A stretch of DNA of 64,000 bases from Lepidostoma basale (GCA_022606425.2 JAHDVF020001229.1:1-64000); one strand, 5' to 3'. Counted from the first letter of the stretch, positions 1 through 13,445 are shown. The notes: a model not told the origin generated them from the sequence alone. Made by a program: numbers and translations.

Positions 1-275
1 AATGGCCGGCCCCATTGGAGTAGCCGCTCCATTACGTCAATTTATGCATCGTGGGTAAATGGATCGGTTAATGGACGAGAGCAGGGAATAAGATCATTGC
101 TTCGCCCTCGATTACGGACGGAGATTTTCTTTCTTTTTGCGCAATTACTGTTTCTGTAAGCGCCGTTTTAACTTAAACAATTCTTCAAATATTACGGATA
201 ATTTGTTTTTATTATTATTTTGTCGAATCGCTCATTACATCCGTAGAGTCCGAGTCAAATCGGTGTAATAGGTTA
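1..275. other. No gene recognised
   Basis: Slightly GC-richer left edge followed by AT-rich DNA. I see no exon, repeat or RNA gene. Confidence 0.5.
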
Positions 276-352
276 GGTATAGGTATTATATTGATTCTCA
301 TGACACGTGATGGATAGCTTACCCAAAACAATTTTATTATCACGTGAATTTT
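276..352 (-). repeat. SINE fragment, 3' half
   Basis: Reads on the minus strand as the 3' half of the tRNA-derived SINE best seen at 5520-5692 (GTGAATTC..., ATAAAATGG-like, CATGTCAC-like blocks). The tRNA-like head is absent, so it is truncated and diverged. Confidence 0.6.
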
Positions 353-489
353 ACAACATATACATAACTTTGATCTCAAATATCTTCTCTTTGGTTAGGA
401 ATTCCAAATTCAAATTTATACAGCTATTTACTCAAGTATTTGTGTTTCGAAAATTATAATTCATTTGTTTTTTCCTCAATTGTTTTTTT

Positions 490-2728
<2,239 letters not shown>

Positions 2729-3262
2729 GTCCATTGTTTTGGCTGAAACACTATGATTCTATGATACTTTAACATGATAAAGTAAAAACTTTGTTTTATG
2801 TATTACAATTGTATTTTTATTTTACGCGACAGCTGTTTCGTCAACATATGGTGATATCATCACAATAATATATCGAATGTCAAATTTTTCGTGATTTTCG
2901 AACCTTTATGTGTACGAGTATTTGTTCCTATGTCAATTTGAATAATTTATTTGATATAATTTTGAAGTTCTTGCTGGAGTTGAGCTGGTACCTAATTATT
3001 TTAGTTATAATAACGGTTAGTTACTATTTATAGGAGAAAATATTAAAGGTGGAAAATATAATAATAATAAAAATAATAATAATAAAAACAGTAATTAGTA
3101 AGAACAATTACACATAATATATAGTCAAAATGATGAAACATAATAAAAAAGGAAACAGCTGTCGCGTAAAATAAAATACAATTGTGATACATAAAACAAA
3201 GTTATTCAATTTAACATTTAAAAAGGTTAAGGTATCATAGTGTTTCGGCCAAAACAATCGAT
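2729..3262. repeat. Foldback repeat, family P-B, copy 1
   Basis: Two arms in inverted orientation: 2729-2870 and 3150-3262. Each runs from a CCATTGTTTTGGC-like outer end, through an AACTTTGTTTTATGTAT block, to the inner CGCGACAGCTGTTTCG block. The spacer between them is AT-rich with AAT/AATA runs. The same element occurs at 61805-62119 with a far shorter spacer. The inner block of the left arm, on the minus strand, carries a hammerhead-like CTGATGA/hairpin/GAAAC arrangement (2828-2863), with G at the position of C3. Probably an inverted pair of Penelope-like 3' ends. Confidence 0.75.
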
Positions 3263-3355
3263 TATTATTATATTATATCTGTTTCATGTAGTATGTACGA
3301 GTATATTGCATATATTTGAAATACTATAGGTACATCGGTACTAGTTTTTTTTTTA

Positions 3356-3501
3356 GAAGAGTCGGAGAAATCGTCGTGTGTGCATGACACGGTGTATGAA
3401 TGTTGAGAAAGCGAGATAGTCAGGAAAATATGTCAGGAACATTGTGGCGTTTCATCCTTTCTGTCTGCCCCTTCGGGAGACGACGTGACGGTCAGTTAGT
3501 T
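3356..3501 (+). mobile_element. N1 non-LTR retrotransposon tail, short
   Basis: Matches the last 140 bases of the N1 family (see 3558-4043): RRNRRACMTRCMNVE-like coding, the CCCCTTCGGGAGACG block, then a GTTAGTT tail. 5'-truncated. Confidence 0.75.
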
Positions 3502-3557
3502 TTTTTTCTAATTAACGCAAATTTCATCCCATAAACCGTAATATAAATAAATAAATA

Positions 3558-4043
3558 AGTATGGAACCGAAGCATGGAACTGGCAAAAGAAGGATAAAGG
3601 AAGAATAAATGCAGTAGAAATGAGATCTCTTAGACGAATGTGTGGATACTCTGTGTATGATGGAGTGTCGAATGAAAATATAAGAAGAGAATGCGGTGCG
3701 AATGATGGTGTCATGAAAAAAATAATGAAAGGATCATTAAGATGGTTTGGACATATGGAAAGAATGAATGATGAAAGAATGGTAAAAAAATTATATGTTA
3801 ATGATGTAAATGGTACCAGAAATAGAGGAAGACCGAGGAAAACGTGGCATGACCAAATTAATCAATTACTAAAAGGCGGCCACATTCGAAGTCGGAATAA
3901 TCGACGTGCGTGCATGGTACGATGTATGAATGTAGAGGAATCCCGAGAGGTATGCCAGGACAGGCCAAGGGGCGATCCAACCACTCTGCCTACCCATCCG
4001 GGGAAATGGCGTGATGGTTAGTTAGTTAGTTAGTTAGTTAGTT
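3558..4043 (+). mobile_element. N1 non-LTR retrotransposon C-terminal tail
   Basis: Encodes the region C-terminal to reverse transcriptase that many insect non-LTR elements carry: MRSLRRMCGYSVYDG..., then SLRWFGHMERMNDER, then RNRGRPRKTWHDQIN, then ...RACMVRCMNVEE. The frame is open from 3620 to 4018. It ends in a (GTTA)n microsatellite (4018-4043), the N1 3' tail. No reverse transcriptase domain is present, so the copy is 5'-truncated, as expected from target-primed reverse transcription. Best preserved of about 17 N1 copies. Confidence 0.88.
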
Positions 4044-4315
4044 ATGAGTTTTTTATGTCATAATGAAAATACTTTTGTAAAAGTTTACAGATTGTTGACA
4101 ACTAAATTAAAACCACTAGCGGGACTGATATTACAGTGTTCGGTCAATGCAAAATATTAAAAGGAAGCGCGCCACTAATATAATATTATGAAATTACACC
4201 AACAGTTCGGCCACTTCGCAATCACAATATCGCAGGCTCCAGTGAGTCATTATTATGTATCCGAATCATTCAAACAAGTACATGGAGTTATAAATTTAAT
4301 ATTGGTGTTCTTGTG

Positions 4316-4796
4316 CCGACCCTTATGTATGGAAGTGAAGCACGGAACTGGCAAAAGAAGGATGAAAGTAGAATAAATGCAGTAGAAATGAGATCTCTAA
4401 GACGAATGTGGCAAATCTGTTTATGATAGAGTGACAAATGCAAGTATAAGAAGTGAATGTGGTGCGAATGAAAGTGTTATGAACAAAATAAGGAAAGGGT
4501 CATTAAGATGGTTTGGACACATGGAAAGAATGAGTGAAGACAGAATGGTAAAGAAGGTATATGTAAACGGCGTGAACGGATCTAGAAATAGAGGAAGGCC
4601 GAGGAAAACGTGGCACGATCAAATCAATCAAATATTGAATGTCGGTCACGTAAGGAGTCGGAGAAATCGACGTGCGTGCATGACGAGATGTATGAATGTA
4701 GAGGAAGCGAGAGAAGTATGTCAGGACAGAACAGTGTGGCATTCCATTCTTTCTGCCTACCCCTCCGGGGAGACGGCGTGATGTTTAGTTAGTTAA
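4316..4796 (+). mobile_element. N1 non-LTR retrotransposon C-terminal tail
   Basis: Second tandem-oriented N1 copy: GSEA.NW-like start (4330), SLRWFGHMERMSEDR, RNRGRPRKTWHDQIN, RACMTRCMNVEEAREVC, stop, then a short GTTAGTTA tail. One frameshift near 4410-4430. Shares the 5' truncation region with the copies at 43925 and 55128. Confidence 0.88.
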
Positions 4797-5074
4797 AACT
4801 ATCTAATTAATGATATAAAAAATGTATGATAAAACATGTTTATTTTTATCTTATAAACAAAAGATAAAGAGTTATGCCAGGCAACCTTTGACCAAAACAA
4901 CAAATCATTTATAAAAAAAAACAATTCTTTAAACTAAAAATTACTTACAGAATTTCATGAGAAATATTTTTTTATTTGACAAATTCACAATAGTCTTCAG
5001 TGTTTCGGAAAGTTCTGTCCAATTTTGTATGAAAATCGCATTTATTTGAAAGGTAAAATAAACAAACACATCAA

Positions 5075-5280
5075 TCAGAATATTATCCATCGGTAGCCAC
5101 TTCTTTTCTATCTGGCAAAAGATGAATCCATCGTCGAAAAAACGCCTCGTCTTTTGAAGTAATCCAGGCATCGACCCAATTTTTGACATCTGTATCGCCT
5201 GTGACAATTTGGCTTAAATAATCGACACCTTTAGCATTATAACGCGCAAGAAAAGTCTGACGGCAAACTTCTATCACGAT
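5075..5280 (-). pseudogene. Mariner transposase C-terminal fragment
   Basis: Minus-strand reading gives VKNWVDAWITSKDEAFFRRW...LLPDR, the conserved C-terminus of mariner transposases (compare ...SWIASKDDQFF...MLPERW at 16875-16950). An IVTGD segment, normally around the first catalytic Asp, sits directly before it, so the middle of the protein is deleted. No catalytic triad remains. Confidence 0.7.
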
Positions 5281-5519
5281 GGAATACTAAAGCTTCTAGT
5301 TTCGATATGACAAGCTTCCTAATATTGGTGGTAATTATTTAAAAAAGTAAATAAAACTGTCTTTCATGTAAAAATATTTTTTTTACAAAAAGTTTACTAG
5401 TTTTTTTTAAAATATCAAAACGGTAATTAGAGGTATTTAAAAAACACGCTGATAATAATAATAAAGTGGATAATTTACATAGGGCCATTTTTATGAGTTA
5501 ATAATCTCAAGGGTTCATA

Positions 5520-5692
5520 GAAAATTGACGACCTTCGTGGCAGAGTGGTTACGAGCTCTGACTTCCATGCCGAAGATCCTGGGTTCGATTCCCGGCGATG
5601 GCAGTGTGATTGTCACACTGTCTTTGGTCTGGTGTAGAATTCTAATGACAATAAAATGGCGATAGATTGACTACCTATCACATGTCACTAGT
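5520..5692 (+). repeat. tRNA-derived SINE
   Basis: Best copy of a SINE family with five members here (276-352, 14510-14705, 24735-24890, 39030-39235). The head is tRNA-like with pol III A and B boxes; the body contains TTTGGTCTGGTGTAGAATTC and ACAATAAAATGGCGATAG. The tRNA-like head cannot fold as a functional tRNA with a proper acceptor stem as far as I can see, and it is followed by a non-tRNA body, so it is a retroposon and not a tRNA gene. Confidence 0.9.
5538..5592 (+). promoter_or_regulatory. Internal pol III promoter, A and B boxes
   Basis: A box TGGCAGAGTGG at 5538-5548 and B box GGTTCGATTCC at 5582-5592, 33 bases apart, matching the tRNA internal promoter layout. Inside the SINE. Confidence 0.85.
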
Positions 5693-5694
5693 TA

Positions 5695-5945
5695 AAAAAT
5701 AAACATATTTAGTATGAGGACTGCACCTGGCGCATTCATCAACATTTACACCAGGAAAGGATAATTTGAAAAGGTGCGTTCTGAGTCTCGTTCTAAAAAC
5801 TCTGACGGATTCACAATGCACTTGAGGTCTGCTAGAAGATTGTTCCAGGCTACCGCAAAGAGCCGGCTACCGCGAAGACTCGGTCGCCAAAGTTTGTGCG
5901 ATAACAGCGTTTTGGCAAGGTCAAGCTACCGAACGCAGGAGACTT
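5695..5945 (-). pseudogene. Jockey-like RT C-terminal fragment
   Basis: Minus-strand homologue of 14870-15125: codes for TKTLLSHKLWRPSLRGSRLFA-like residues, WNNLLADL, then ERTFSNYPFLV and stop. This is the C-terminus of Jockey/CR1-type reverse transcriptases (pattern FAVAG...WN.LP...LK..LF). 5'-truncated and frameshifted. Confidence 0.65.
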
Positions 5946-6018
5946 AGCTGATGAATAAGAATGATTTAATGAGATAATTACAGTTTTGATTGTGATGATA
6001 AAACTCCATATTAAATAA

Positions 6019-6440
6019 GTAGAAATGAGATCTCTTAGACGAATGTTTATATACTCTGTGTATGATAGAGTGTCGAATGAAAACATAAGAAGTGAGTGCG
6101 GTGCGAATGATGGTGTTATGAACAAAATAATGAAAGGACCATAAATATGGTTTGGACAAATGGAAAGAATGAATGAAGAAAGAATGGTAAAAAAAATATA
6201 TGTTAACGATGTAAATGGAACCAGAAATAGAGTAAGACCTAGGAAAACGTGGCACGATCAAATAAATCAAATATTGAATGTCGGCCATGTGAGGAGTCAG
6301 AGAAATCGACGCGCGTGCATGACACGATGTATGAATGTTGAGGAAGCGGGTGATATATGTCAGGAAAGAAAAGTATGGCAGTCCATTATTTCTGCCTACC
6401 CCTTCGAGGAGACGGCGTGATGGTTAGTTAATTAGTTAGT
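6019..6440 (+). mobile_element. N1 tail inserted into a P-A repeat
   Basis: N1 copy: MRSLRRM-like start with a stop near 6142, then MERMNEERMVKK, TRNRVRPRKTWHDQIN, RACMTRCMNVEEAGDIC, ending GTTAGTTAATTAGTTAGT. The flanks belong to one P-A repeat: AACTCCATATTAAATAA on the left (6001-6018) and TAATTAACACGAATG on the right (6450). The intact arrangement is seen at 7337-7367. Confidence 0.85.
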
Positions 6441-6449
6441 TTTTTTTTA

Positions 6450-6541
6450 ATAATTAACACGAATGAAAACGTCTGTTTTCTAGATGTTTTATTATATTTT
6501 ATTTGAATGACATGTTTCGCATATCAAAGGCATTATCGAAT
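6450..6541 (-). repeat. Penelope-like 3' end, family P-A
   Basis: On the minus strand: TCGATAAT, hairpin GCC...GGC-like, GCGAAACATGTCATTC, then ATATAATAAAAC, CAGACGTTTTCATTCG. The hammerhead-like block is 6509-6540. Confidence 0.7.
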
Positions 6542-7204
6542 GTAATTTGTGATTCACAATGTTATCTGAGATGACTACGTTGCGTTGTCTAAAATGATCA
6601 AATTTAGATTTGAACAGAGATATCTACAGAACCGGAAGGAAGATGCACTATGTAAACATTTGTGTCCCAGACAACTTTATGTAGCAGAGAAAGCATAGGT
6701 TGTTCTACAATATGATACATGGAGGGTATGTTGGAGTACAGTGAAACTTCAGAAGCGAAGGGTCTCACACTAGTTCGAGCCAGTTAGGGAGAGTCTCCTT
6801 TACATTCTCAAAATTGAAAGCAACTCTCGAGCACAACTTAAATTGAAAATTATCCAATTAAAAAAATTGTTTCATGGTACGTGTTTAATAATAATAATAA
6901 TAATGTTTATTATTTACAATAATCATTGAAATATAATGAAATATGGTCGTTTATATTTTTTTGATCGCACGTTAAACACAAAGAGAAAGGTGTTGAAACA
7001 TAATTTTATTTTGTTATTCCAGTATCTGAAATACTTTGAAAAAAGTTGTTTTTACATATATTTTTCAGAAAGTTCTTATTCTTCTCCTTTGTATGCATTT
7101 AAAAACACTATTTCATTTTAAAGTTTCTGTGCCTCTTTTAATTTTATAAATTCATTTATAATTTTTACTACGTTAAAATTAACACATATAAGGAAAACAA
7201 TCAA
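6542..7204. other. No gene recognised
   Basis: AT-rich with short AAT runs near 6890. No supported feature. Confidence 0.45.
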
Positions 7205-7285
7205 TCGAAACATATCTGTGAAAGATGTAAATTGTGTGAAAATAAAACGTTTTAAAAAAAAATTCAAATGTGAATTCACACTAAT
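7205..7285 (+). repeat. Family P-E fragment
   Basis: Similar to 19888-19975: GAAACAT.T.TGTGAAAG.TG, then TGTGAAAATA, then TTCAAATGTGAAT.CAC. Only the part downstream of the hammerhead-like core is kept. Confidence 0.55.
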
Positions 7286-7329
7286 ATAATAAATGAAGGT
7301 GAATATAAATATTCCTTGCTTCTTGAACA

Positions 7330-7440
7330 ATGATGTAAAACTCCTTATTAAATAATTAATACGAATGTAAACGTCAGTTTTCTAGAAGTTTTATTATATT
7401 TTATGGGAATGGCATGTTTCGCCCTTTTAAGGCATTCGTA
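7330..7440 (-). repeat. Penelope-like 3' end, family P-A
   Basis: Minus strand: CGAATGCC, loop, GGGCGAAACATGCCATTCC, then ATAAAACTTCTAGAAAAC. It shows the uninterrupted junction ...CTCCTTATTAAATAATTAATACGAATG that is split by the N1 insertion at 6019-6440. Confidence 0.7.
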
Positions 7441-7573
7441 TTAATTAGTGAATATAAATGTTTATTACCTTATCATGCTAGTTTAAATGGTTAGTTTGTA
7501 AGCTAATTATTCTTCTTTCTTGCTGTAGACCAATGTGGTCTATTATCCAGAGAGTTTATTGAAATAATTATTG

Positions 7574-7747
7574 TAATACGAATTAAAACGTCTGTTTTCT
7601 AAAAATTTTATTATATTTTATGTGAATGACATGTTTCGCCTGTCTAAGGCATTATTAAATAGACAATGCCTTAGACAGGCGAAACATGTCATTCACATGA
7701 AATATAATAAAACTTTATTAAAACAGACGTTTTTATACGTATTAATT
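7574..7747. repeat. P-A inverted pair, near-perfect palindrome
   Basis: Two P-A 3' ends head to head. Left arm 7574-7654, right arm about 7665-7747, 10-base centre. Arm units: TAATACGAAT.AAAACGTCTG, ATATTTTATGTGAATGACAT, GTTTCGCCTGTCTAAGGCAT and their complements. A long hairpin would form if transcribed. Inverted or head-to-head copies are typical of Penelope-like elements. Confidence 0.85.
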
Positions 7748-8056
7748 ATTAAATATGGAGTTTTACATCATTCTTCAAGAAACAAAAAAATAATTATATA
7801 AACTGATTGGTTTATTATATTTAATATAATACAAGTTTGTCGTAAACAAAACTTAGTTAGTTTTTGCGCTGTTAGAATATAAGCTGTGCTGTTGATGTGT
7901 TATTTTATTAGTCGATATATTCAATTGTGCACAAAGTTTTAATGATTATTTAAATATGCAATTAATTTGTTTTTATAACCCCATCACCGATTAGTTTGTT
8001 ATATGATTTGTATTAATTTGTTAGTGAAGTATTCTGGCCCGGTCCTCGGTACTTAC
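7748..8056. other. No gene recognised
   Basis: AT-rich, probably the start of the next intron of the secreted-protein gene (minus strand). Confidence 0.4.
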
Positions 8057-8266
8057 GGTGGTCCACCAGGGACGGAGGGCGAGTAGGGGTAAAGAGGGAT
8101 TGTCTGGACGGGAATATTCCCAGGCCACAGGGTACCCGTGCTGACCGAGGGCCAGCGGTACACAGGGTTCACAAACGTCCCGTACCCGAAGCTCCCACCG
8201 GAACTAAACACCGGCCCATAGACGTCCTGCTTCTCAGCAGAAGCGCTGGTTTCACTACTGACCAGG
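8057..8266 (-). CDS. Secreted-protein gene, exon 2
   Basis: A 210-nt exon on the minus strand between a TTTTTGCAG acceptor (8267-8275) and a GTAAGT donor (8051-8056). It enters with one base completing a codon and leaves after two bases, so it joins exon 1 (27467-27531) in phase. It codes for LVSSETSASAEKQD, then a segment rich in Tyr, Pro, Gly and Ser (YGPVFSSGGSFGYGTF, VNPVYRWPSV, YPYSPSVPGG). No Cys and no known domain; it looks like a low-complexity secreted or cuticle-associated protein, but I do not recognise the family. The next exon must lie at lower coordinates and I could not find it. Confidence 0.72.
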
Positions 8267-8429
8267 CTGCAAAAATTGCTGTATGAGTAATCCATGAACA
8301 TAAAGTTTTTTTTTTCTTACGAAAGTGTCATTATGCATTTTACGATCTTCAAAACTATTTATTTCCACTTTTCAGATGTTTTTTTTATTTATTTATTTTA
8401 AATTGTAATCGAGTATATTTTTAACATAA

Positions 8430-8759
8430 CGTCACCTGAGAGTAAGAGGTGAAAATGGTTCTTACTAAACTTTCAATTAAAAAAAACATGTAATAGTATC
8501 GTCATTTTGATATTACGAAAATAATCAAGTTCCATCATTCAAAACACACGATTCACTGAAGAATGATTCATTTATACTTACAACCTTTTTATTCCAACTG
8601 TCGCCAGAAAATTTACACGCTTCTCGGTAAAAGAGTTTCATCTGCTTCAGATGGAACCCTTTTATTCCAAGATACACACCCGAAACCATCAAAACTTTGA
8701 TTTATTTTTTCACTGCTTTTTACTTTTGAGAGTTGGAACCTTCTTACTCTCACGTGACG
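8430..8759. mobile_element. MITE family M1, copy 1 (330 bp)
   Basis: Ends are inverted: CGTCACCTGAGAGTAAGAGG on the left, ...CTTACTCTCACGTGACG on the right. Flanked by a 4-bp duplication ATAA (8426-8429 and 8760-8763). About 50 bp shorter than the copies at 22709 and 58854, with a deletion after the left end. Non-coding. Confidence 0.92.
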
Positions 8760-8763
8760 ATAA

Positions 8764-8994
8764 TGCGACTCCTCTTAAACCTCATCACAACGATGTATTA
8801 GAATAGGTATATTAAGATTAATGACAAAAAAAAATCTATTAAAATTTGTAAATTTTAGTAATGTATTTAATTAGATGACCGATAGGATTTAACCCTTTGC
8901 CCAAGGCGACTGACTTTAGTCAGTATATTTATCGTTCTTGAATAATGTACAGTAGTTAAACTAAATTTAATAAATAATATGGTTGAAACGTTCG
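8764..8994. other. No gene; possible TTAA-type element end
   Basis: Contains TTAACCCTTTGCCC near 8888, which resembles piggyBac-type termini, followed by a small palindrome CTGACTTTAGTCAG. No partner end identified. Confidence 0.3.
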
Positions 8995-9100
8995 TTTCAC
9001 ACTCACATTTGATAATTCCTTAGATAGGCGAAACATGTCAATCCCATAAACTATAATAAAACTTCTAGAAAACAAACGTTTTCATTCGTATTAGTTAGTA
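8995..9100 (+). repeat. Penelope-like 3' end, family P-A
   Basis: TTGATAAT, hairpin TCCTTAGATAGGC, GAAACATGTCAATC, then ATAATAAAACTTCTAGAAAA. Hammerhead-like block 9009-9039 with T3/A8 in place of C3/G8. Confidence 0.75.
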
Positions 9101-9301
9101 AAGACTTTAGTCAGATTATGAAGTCAAGCGCACCAGAATCTCGGGTCCCATGTTTAATGATTATTTGGTATTCGTCTAAGATACTGATATAATAATTTAT
9201 TACTGTATTGACATATTCGGTTTGTAAGAAAATATCATTTTACATTATAAAATACCCACACATGAGAATGCGGAAATCGACTCCATCGTTTTTGTGAATA
9301 C

Positions 9302-9795
9302 TCGTAACTAAACTAACTAACTAACCATCTCGCCGTCTCCCTGAAGGGGTAGGCAGATATAATGGACTGCCACACTTTTCTTTCCTGACATATTTCCCTC
9401 GCTACCTCAACATTCGTACATCGTGTCATGCACGCGCGTCGATTTCTCTGACTCATCACATGGCCGAAATTCAATCTTGATTTATTTGATCGTGCCACGT
9501 TTTCCTCGGTCTGCCTCTATTTCTAGTTCCATTTACATCATTAACAAATAATTTTTTACCATTCTTTCTTCATTCATTCTTTGCATATGTCCAAAACCAT
9601 CTTAATGATCCTTTCATTATTTTGTTCATAACACCATCATTTGCACCGCTTTCACTTCTTATATTTTCATTCGACACTCTGTCATACACAGAGTATCCAC
9701 ACATTCGTCTTAGAGATCTCATTTCTTCTGCATTTCTTCTACTTTCATCCTTATTTTGCCAGTTCCATGCTTCGCTTCCATGCATAAGGGTCGTA
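9302..9795 (-). mobile_element. N1 non-LTR tail, minus strand
   Basis: Long N1 copy from YGSEAWNWQ-like (9770) to the GTTAGTTAGT tail (9302-9328). Codes MRSLRRMCGYSVYDRVSNEN, SLRWF then a frameshift near 9590, and RRACMTRCTNVE. 5'-truncated. Confidence 0.88.
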
Positions 9796-11049
9796 ACTAT
9801 GCTTAAATAAAACAAAATGTATCAGTACAATCAGTATAATACAAAAATTTTATTTTTAATCATTTGTAATAATGAAATATATGAAACTTCATCCATGACA
9901 TGATTTTATTCGATGTCAAAAAAATTGATTTAATCCTACATAAAACCAGAAAGATGAAAATGTATTAGGAATTTTTCACCAATAAATTTTTTTAAATAAT
10001 TTAATTTTTCTTTTATATCACTATTTTTGGAATGATTAATCAGGATTGGCAGTAAAGTGGTTTTATATTTGTTTATTTATATTTTACCTGTACTCAATTA
10101 CCTTAAACATTAATATTGTATGTAATCTCTGTTGAAATAATATAAACTGATTTGATTTGATATAAATTATTAAAATTATTAATTAATGTGTACAGTATCT
10201 GCATTTTTGATTTCACAGATTTATGCCATATTATTAAAATAATTAAATTTCCATATTTCGAAAATTCAACATTCTTTGTTTCTGCGCATAAACCATAGAA
10301 CGATAATATTATGGAGTCAGATTTTTTTAGAACTCGTAAGTTTAACATATGTAGCTATTAACATAGTTTTATATATTCATTGCAGAACTTATGACATAAT
10401 ACGTATTTCCATATCAACACCCGAGCAAGGTTGCGTTGTACAAATAAGGACAAAATCAATAAAATAGATCCTTTATTTTTCTCACAATGCTATTACGTTA
10501 TATATGTGAATTTAAAATATACGCAACAATAAAACAATAACAGTCACAATGAAAAAGGTTTTATGAGCCTATTGTAGGTAAATTTTCATTTCAGTTCTGA
10601 TGAACTAATTAATAGGATAAAGGAACTGCGCTGAGCACTTGCCACTAGCCCATATGCAAGCATTCGTTCCGTAGGATGAATGCTATATAAAATGAAGACT
10701 ACAAGGGAAAAACAAGGAATGTCAGTTAAAATTCAAAATAAATGTAATAATGCTATCTAGCGGCATTTGTACGTATCTATCCACAGTAAAATTTTCATAT
10801 TAAAAAATTATGTGTGTCATCGACTATGGCCAGATAAACGATTGCTAATTGCTAAGAAATATATAGACTTTGATAAGCTTTATTCTCAATTTATTCAAAT
10901 TAACCTTCTACTGACATTCCTTGTTTTTCCCCTGTAGTCTTCAAATAATATTTCAATTTGATTATTGAAATACATCCACATGAAACTATCCGAAAAAAAG
11001 CATAAGCATACGGCGAAGACAATGGGAATGACATGTACATTTGATGTAC
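9796..11049. other. No gene recognised
   Basis: AT-rich; no repeat family linked and no exon-like segment. Confidence 0.45.
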
Positions 11050-11125
11050 GGGATGTATGTTTTCAAACACTTGAAAATGCCTTAGAAAGGCGAAACTTTC
11101 CATGAAATAAGATTAAAACTTCTAG
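11050..11125 (+). repeat. Penelope-like 3' end, family P-A, diverged
   Basis: TTGAAAAT, GCCTTAGAAAGGC hairpin, GAAAC at 11071-11095. The ACATGT part of the short stem is lost (TTTCC). Confidence 0.6.
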
Positions 11126-11454
11126 AATTATAAGATACGCATATTTTGACTGTACCATTCTGCGCTATCCCGTATCACGTACGCGCTTGAGAAAGAGCAA
11201 TGTACCTAAAATGTACAAACCTTTACGGATACGCGCGTGTGCCTACAGCACTTGAGTACAAGTCTTCACAAGTATGATCGTTTTACGAAGGACATGCGAA
11301 GTGTGCCATCGAGTTTTTGACGTTACGTAATTTAAAAATTAAAATATTTTGTAATGAAATTGGTTTAATAAAAAACGTGATTTTTTTGCACGTTCCTCGG
11401 AAAGATACCTGGAGTTAGGGCGGTTAAATAAGGAGTTTAACATTGCTGTTCAAG

Positions 11455-11580
11455 ATGTGATACACAACATTTGATAGTACCTTAGCAAGGTAAAATATGT
11501 CATTTCTATACAATAAAATAAATCTTCTAGAGAACAGACGTTTTCATTCGTATTGATTATATGTAATATGAAGTTTTAAA
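11455..11580 (+). repeat. Penelope-like 3' end, family P-A
   Basis: TTGATAGT, ACCTTAGCAAGGT hairpin, AAAATATGTC at 11471-11501, then TAAATCTTCTAGAGAACAGA and ACGTTTTCATTCGTATT. The hairpin keeps its pairing although its base pairs differ from other copies (ACCT/AGGT against GCCT/AGGC). Confidence 0.65.
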
Positions 11581-13240
11581 TAAATTGAATGAAAGTCATA
11601 ATCGAAGAATAATTTTAACAAAATATATAGTCATCAACAAGTCAATCTGTATTTTGGTAATTTAAATGAAACCATTTGCCTGAAATCTAAAAGGCAATTA
11701 GCAATTTTGATTCCAAATACAGACAAGCTTTTAAGATTTTCTCTCTCGGTATTCTGAGGAAACTTTCCTCGCGGAATGCGCGCCGGCTGGTGGTGCCCGG
11801 TTGAACCAATCGATGTGTCATGAAGCTCTTGCGCGTGCTATGAAATACGGTCGTCTCATTATTGGAGAACAGTTATGCCATTTTAAATTCAAGTATCCAG
11901 ATGAAATGTGATAATTTCTTTGAGCAAACAGAGTGGCTAACGGTATCGGAAACATTAACACTTCGTTTTTTGTTTTGTTTAAAGCATTCCGATGATATGT
12001 GAAAAATATCGGGCAGCCCAGCAGCTAACTAATTTTTATTTTTTTACAAAACGAACAGATTTGTGCTACACAAAAGTTATGTATTTTTAAACTGATCATC
12101 GAGTTTTGTTTTTAATGTTTTGACAAATTAATGTTTTTTTTTTATTGATTATAGTTTTTTGTCTATTACGATGTTTCCGTTTTTGCTTTCGTCATGACAC
12201 TTCCGTTGTATCACAGGTATCATCTTAGATTGATTATACATAGTGGTAGGTGATATAATCTATATTGCTATTGTCGCAAATAATTTTCAGGGACAAACAA
12301 AATTAAATCATTCAAATTGCTCGAGTTATGTTATTCGACTGAGAATTAGTTGAAATAAATGAACATCTAAAGGGTTGGTAAGCGCGCATATTGCATATAG
12401 ATGAGGCAACAACAGTTTTCTATGGTCTTCTCGATCATTAAACAATATTTAATTTCATGCGTTACCCACACTAGTGTACTAAATTCCGACAAACTTCCTG
12501 CCAAGGAAGACTATTGGACTTAAAGAGTGGAATTATTAAAATCTTTTCCATTTCCAAAGCTATCAGTTGTTAGTTATTATAACAATAAATTTAAAGGAAC
12601 TAAAGGAATCTATGCATAAAGCGTTACGAATTACATACCTATGTATAATATATTTAGTTAGTAGTACTAATAATAACAACTAACTAGTTTGTACAAGTAT
12701 TTCTATAATGCGTACATACAAATAAACATATTTGAATGACGGTAAAGGTAATTGATATAATATGATGAAAAATTGAATTTGGACTGAAAATACTACTTAA
12801 TTTCACCTGTTTATGATCTTATTACCGGCGGCGGTATTATATTACTGCTTTATCATGTGAACACGTTGTTATTATTATATATTGGTTCATCCGGTGTGGC
12901 GTAATTGGCAACTAGAACAATTTAAACATATCAAAGGCGAGATCAAATATTTCTCTCTAACCCTCGCAGTTGAAAATATTTTTACTTGTGTGATAACATG
13001 CGAAAATATCGTACAATGGGTATTACGTAGAACTTATTATATTACATTATTAGGGTGAAGTGATGAAAGTCATTTGGTGTACCCTATACTGATTACTAGT
13101 TAGTAAAATATTAAATCAGTAAAAAAAAAAAATTTGATTTCTTTCAGTTAGTAAAATATTAAATCAGCAAAAAAATAAAATTTTAGGGGAAAAATATAAC
13201 AGTTTTTTGGGGTCTCGCACAATATTCGAAAATGTTTAGA
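11581..13240. other. No gene recognised
   Basis: Mostly AT-rich. A short GC-richer stretch (11760-11880) has no open frame that I recognise. Confidence 0.45.
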
Positions 13241-13445
13241 GTAATTGAAAATGAAAAGATTAAGATTTTTAAGATTCAAGACACTGAGAGATCGCGCGAG
13301 GAACACCAGAATAGGAGAGATATGTGAGGTTGAGGATATTATAAGATGGAGCAGTCAGCGAAAAAGGGACTGGTACGGTCATGTTCAAAGAATGGACACC
13401 ACCAGACTCCCCTGTATTGCATTGGGGTCCAGATGTCCTTCCATA
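13241..13445 (+). pseudogene. N2 non-LTR tail fragment
   Basis: Codes FKTLRDRARNTRIGEICEVE, DIIRWSSQRKRDWYGHVQRM, DTTRLP, the same as the N2 family at 54337-54965 on the other strand. Joined head to head at about 13445-13470 with a different minus-strand tail. Confidence 0.8.

Noticed and set aside
4018..4043. Telomere-like repeat
   Set aside because: GTTA repeats are the 3' tail of N1 and differ from the insect TTAGG telomere unit.
5520..5600. tRNA gene
   Set aside because: A and B boxes are good, but the sequence recurs five times with a common non-tRNA body, so it is a SINE head.
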